Shown in pieces: positions 62,033 to 64,000 of a DNA stretch of 64,000 bases (its first letter is position 1; each line of letters opens with the position of its first letter). Origin of the DNA: Anthopleura xanthogrammica (taxonomy: Eukaryota; Cnidaria; Anthozoa; Actiniaria; Actiniidae); NCBI GenBank assembly GCA_964019055.1, contig OZ025212.1, forward strand, positions 12,671,391 through 12,735,390. Reading direction: 5' to 3'. The notes under the pieces are model-generated. The model had not been told where the DNA came from. It did not search any database and saw only the letters and a program-made list of their open reading frames with translations. The translations under genes and the position numbers were made by a program.

Positions 62033-62862
62033 ACAGTCTACGGCATTGAAAAAGTATGGCCTAAATTTAACGATTAGCATGTTGCCAATGTTGCCAGACA
62101 AGGTGACAGGTGAAAACAAGATCAAGCAAGATATCCAACCCCTTCAGTCTATTCTAGACACTGTATTAGGTCATTCTTTAGCCATGTAGTTTAAAATAAA
62201 AATCACATCCAAACATTTCAATAAAATATATACGAATGAAGAAATTGTTTCAAGCTTAACAACAATTTTGGAGAAATTCCGAACCAAGACTTCGAGATCA
62301 GCGATTACTCACTGTATGCCACACGATGTCCGCCACATTACGTACTTGAACTGTGAGGAAACCCGACTTGAGCTGCTTCCGACCGGACCAGAGTCTATTT
62401 GACTGCAAATTTAATTCTCACAGAGAAAACACGATTTGGATTTAACAATGAAAAGGGACTTCCTGTCGGCAACATTGGTCTATTTCCCAGTTTATTCAGG
62501 TTTAACGTAACTCATACAGTATTCCGTTACATCAATTTAATTATTGAATGAAAAATAATAAAAGATAAAAAATAACAACGTACAACAAACAACGATTGCT
62601 ATGGAGAGAGATGTTGTCATTTTAGAGCTGTATTTTCTAGAACGCTAAAATCACTGTGTTGTGTGGCAGAAAAAGTCAGAACGTACTAAGCTTATTATGA
62701 ATTAGTGGGTTCATTAACTTGAGTAATAGTCAACCTGTCCGTAACAATATAAGTCTCTCACAGCCTGCCGCCGTTGCTGTTTTAATCCTCGATCAACTCC
62801 GAAGCTGCATTATAACAATCTTGGTCTGCCCGAAATGGATTGGTCACCGAGCCATCGAACGT

Positions 62863-63929
62863 CTAATACCTAAAAAACAGAATAGCAGATCCAGCAAATG
62901 GCTATGGATGTTTACCGCTTGTTCTTGATATTGACAGAATATTACCTGATTGAGAGAAATTCAGGCAACCTTTACATTTGCTTACCTTCTTACACCATAT
63001 CCACTTCTTGGAGGCCCATATCCTTCATATCCCATGGAGTAACTAAACATACAGAAAGAAAAAATCTTAAGCTCATTCTTATTATTTAGTTCAACTCTAC
63101 TCAGATATGAGTATAGCAGGTCTCAACAACCAGAGATGGGATATCAAGTACCAAAAATAAAACCTAAATTGGTGGGAGGGGGCCTCCCAACCCCCAACTA
63201 GCCCCTCCCTCTTTGTGGTTCATTGGATATGTAGCGGTGAGAGCGCTCACCTCTCACCAATGCGACCTGGGTTTCAAATCCCTGAAATTTGTGTTGTATG
63301 TGAGTAGAGTTCCTTGTTGATTCTCTCCTCTTGTGATTCAAGGGTTTTTCTCAAGGTCCAGTCTCCAGGGCTCAAAACAACGGCAGGTCAACGGTCAATG
63401 TTCAGCCAAATTTGGTACTTGACCCGGTCAAATATGGTTTTAAACAGACATGTTTATATTTGAAAAAGATAAGAAATAAAATATCATATGCCAGACATCT
63501 TGACCGGCGTATGACTGGCTGTTATTTTGAGTCCTGGTCTCTGGTTTTCCTTCCTCCATAAAAATCAACTTCTACATTCCAATTATTGGAATTTCAGTGG
63601 ACGAATAGCTACTCTGTAGAAATGCCGCTGCTAAATCCCAAATATTTGTTTATTTGAATCCCATTTATATTGTATAGCCGTACTTAACAAGATAGAAAAT
63701 GATAGAACACTCACTCAGGAGACCTGCGTCCATATCCTCCAGGGCTGCGACTACGGTATGGTGGTGCACCTCCATAATCTCTACTTGGTGGCCCACGCCT
63801 GTCGTAATAATAATCATAATCCCTTGGGGGACCACGACTGTAGGGGTCTCTGCGTGGTCCATAGGAATAAGGTGCTGGGCGATCATATCTGCCACTATAA
63901 CCACTGCGTCTGTATGGACCAGACCTTCT
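62863..63929 (-). CDS. RS/GY-rich C-terminus of an RNA-binding-type protein (TRA2-like), partial
   Basis: Three exons fit in phase: 63929-63715 (its acceptor could also lie a little further right), 63042-62986 and 62869-62863. They encode a tail of Arg, Ser, Gly, Tyr and Pro (RRSGPYRRSGYSG, YDYYYDRRGPPSRDYGG, YRSRSPGGYGRRSP, GYGPPRSGYGV) ending RRY and a TAG stop. The last exon supplies only the end of one Arg codon, the Tyr and the stop. Such tails occur in SR-family splicing regulators; TRA2 proteins also end in RRY. The RNA-recognition motif, if present, would be outside the window, so the family call is tentative. Other candidates are SRSF, RBMX or cold-inducible RNA-binding proteins. Confidence 0.6.
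63228..63660 (+). repeat. tRNA-derived SINE-like copy 3, interrupted
   Basis: The tRNA-like head is clear (GTGAGAGCGCTCACCTCTCA and B-box GGGTTTCAAATCCC). The body (TTGTATGTGAGTAGAGTTCC, GGGTTTTTCTCAAGG) is split by the element at 63365-63537 and resumes at CTCTGGTTTTCCTTCCTCC. It lies in an intron of the RS-rich gene. Confidence 0.8.
63365..63537. mobile_element. Inverted-repeat element nested in a SINE
   Basis: Ends CCAGGGCTCAAAACAACGGC and GCTGTTATTTTGAGTCCTGG are inverse copies. Possible GTCTC target duplications lie on both sides (63361 and about 63538). Confidence 0.72.
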
Positions 63930-64000
63930 CTGTGTGCAATCTTTGGCCCTATTTCAATGCAAAACATATTTTCGTGATCTTTGGCATGTTTTAAGTAGTG

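Noticed and set aside
62007..62189. 60-residue plus-strand frame
   Set aside because: It begins inside the terminal arm of an inverted-repeat element and has no recognisable domain; a chance frame is more likely, though the part after 62056 is not explained.
63665..63994. Open frames on both strands over the right end
   Set aside because: They are shadows of the RS/GY-rich exon read in other frames; only the minus frame with RS/GY composition splices consistently to the stop.

Overview
The window looks like nuclear DNA of a cnidarian, most likely an anthozoan (sea anemone or coral). The reasons are short GT-AG introns of about 80 to 1,300 bases, conserved animal genes, a cnidarian-style single-coding-exon class A GPCR, a large protein built from thyroglobulin type-1, WAP and antistasin-like modules, and a very high load of short inverted-repeat elements, tRNA-derived SINEs and simple repeats. 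The assignment to Anthozoa is an inference; no species call is possible from the sequence alone.

Layout. 1-3334 (minus): 5' three exons of a gene with a TTLL12-like N-terminal module and a NudC/p23-like CS domain; it runs off the left edge. 4375-6857 (plus): five-exon EAPP (E2F-associated phosphoprotein) gene, head to head with the first. 7588-9030 (minus): four-exon neudesin (NENF) gene, with an initiator tRNA-Met gene inside its last intron. About 9-25 kb: gene-poor, with large simple-repeat arrays (ATC, ATTC/ATCC, CTCTG) and degenerate dispersed repeats. 25251-26342 (plus): class A GPCR with a TATA box and a likely 5'-UTR intron. 26.4-35.2 kb: gene-poor, with several palindromic elements.

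35211-51952 (plus) is the highlight: 29 exons whose splice phases I followed end to end give one open frame of 1,383 residues. It predicts a signal peptide, four WAP domains, nine thyroglobulin type-1 domains, six copies of an unnamed cysteine-rich module, one antistasin-like segment, a membrane-proximal SEA-like region, one transmembrane helix and a short basic cytoplasmic tail. WAP, thyroglobulin-1 and antistasin domains are each known from protease inhibitors, so a cell-surface array of protease-inhibitor modules is a reasonable but untested reading.

53855-59577 (minus): complete 12-exon PSMC1/Rpt2 proteasome ATPase gene (440 residues), whose first coding exon carries only the ATG. 61039-61554 (minus): weak two-exon candidate. 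62863 to the right edge (minus): C-terminal exons of an RS/GY-rich RNA-binding-type protein ending RRY, reminiscent of TRA2.

The genes share no obvious pathway; this is an ordinary mixed stretch of animal genome. There is no CRISPR array, operon or bacterial signature. Exon boundaries were placed by eye from reading frame, splice consensus and phase; family names come from remembered similarity, not from a search.
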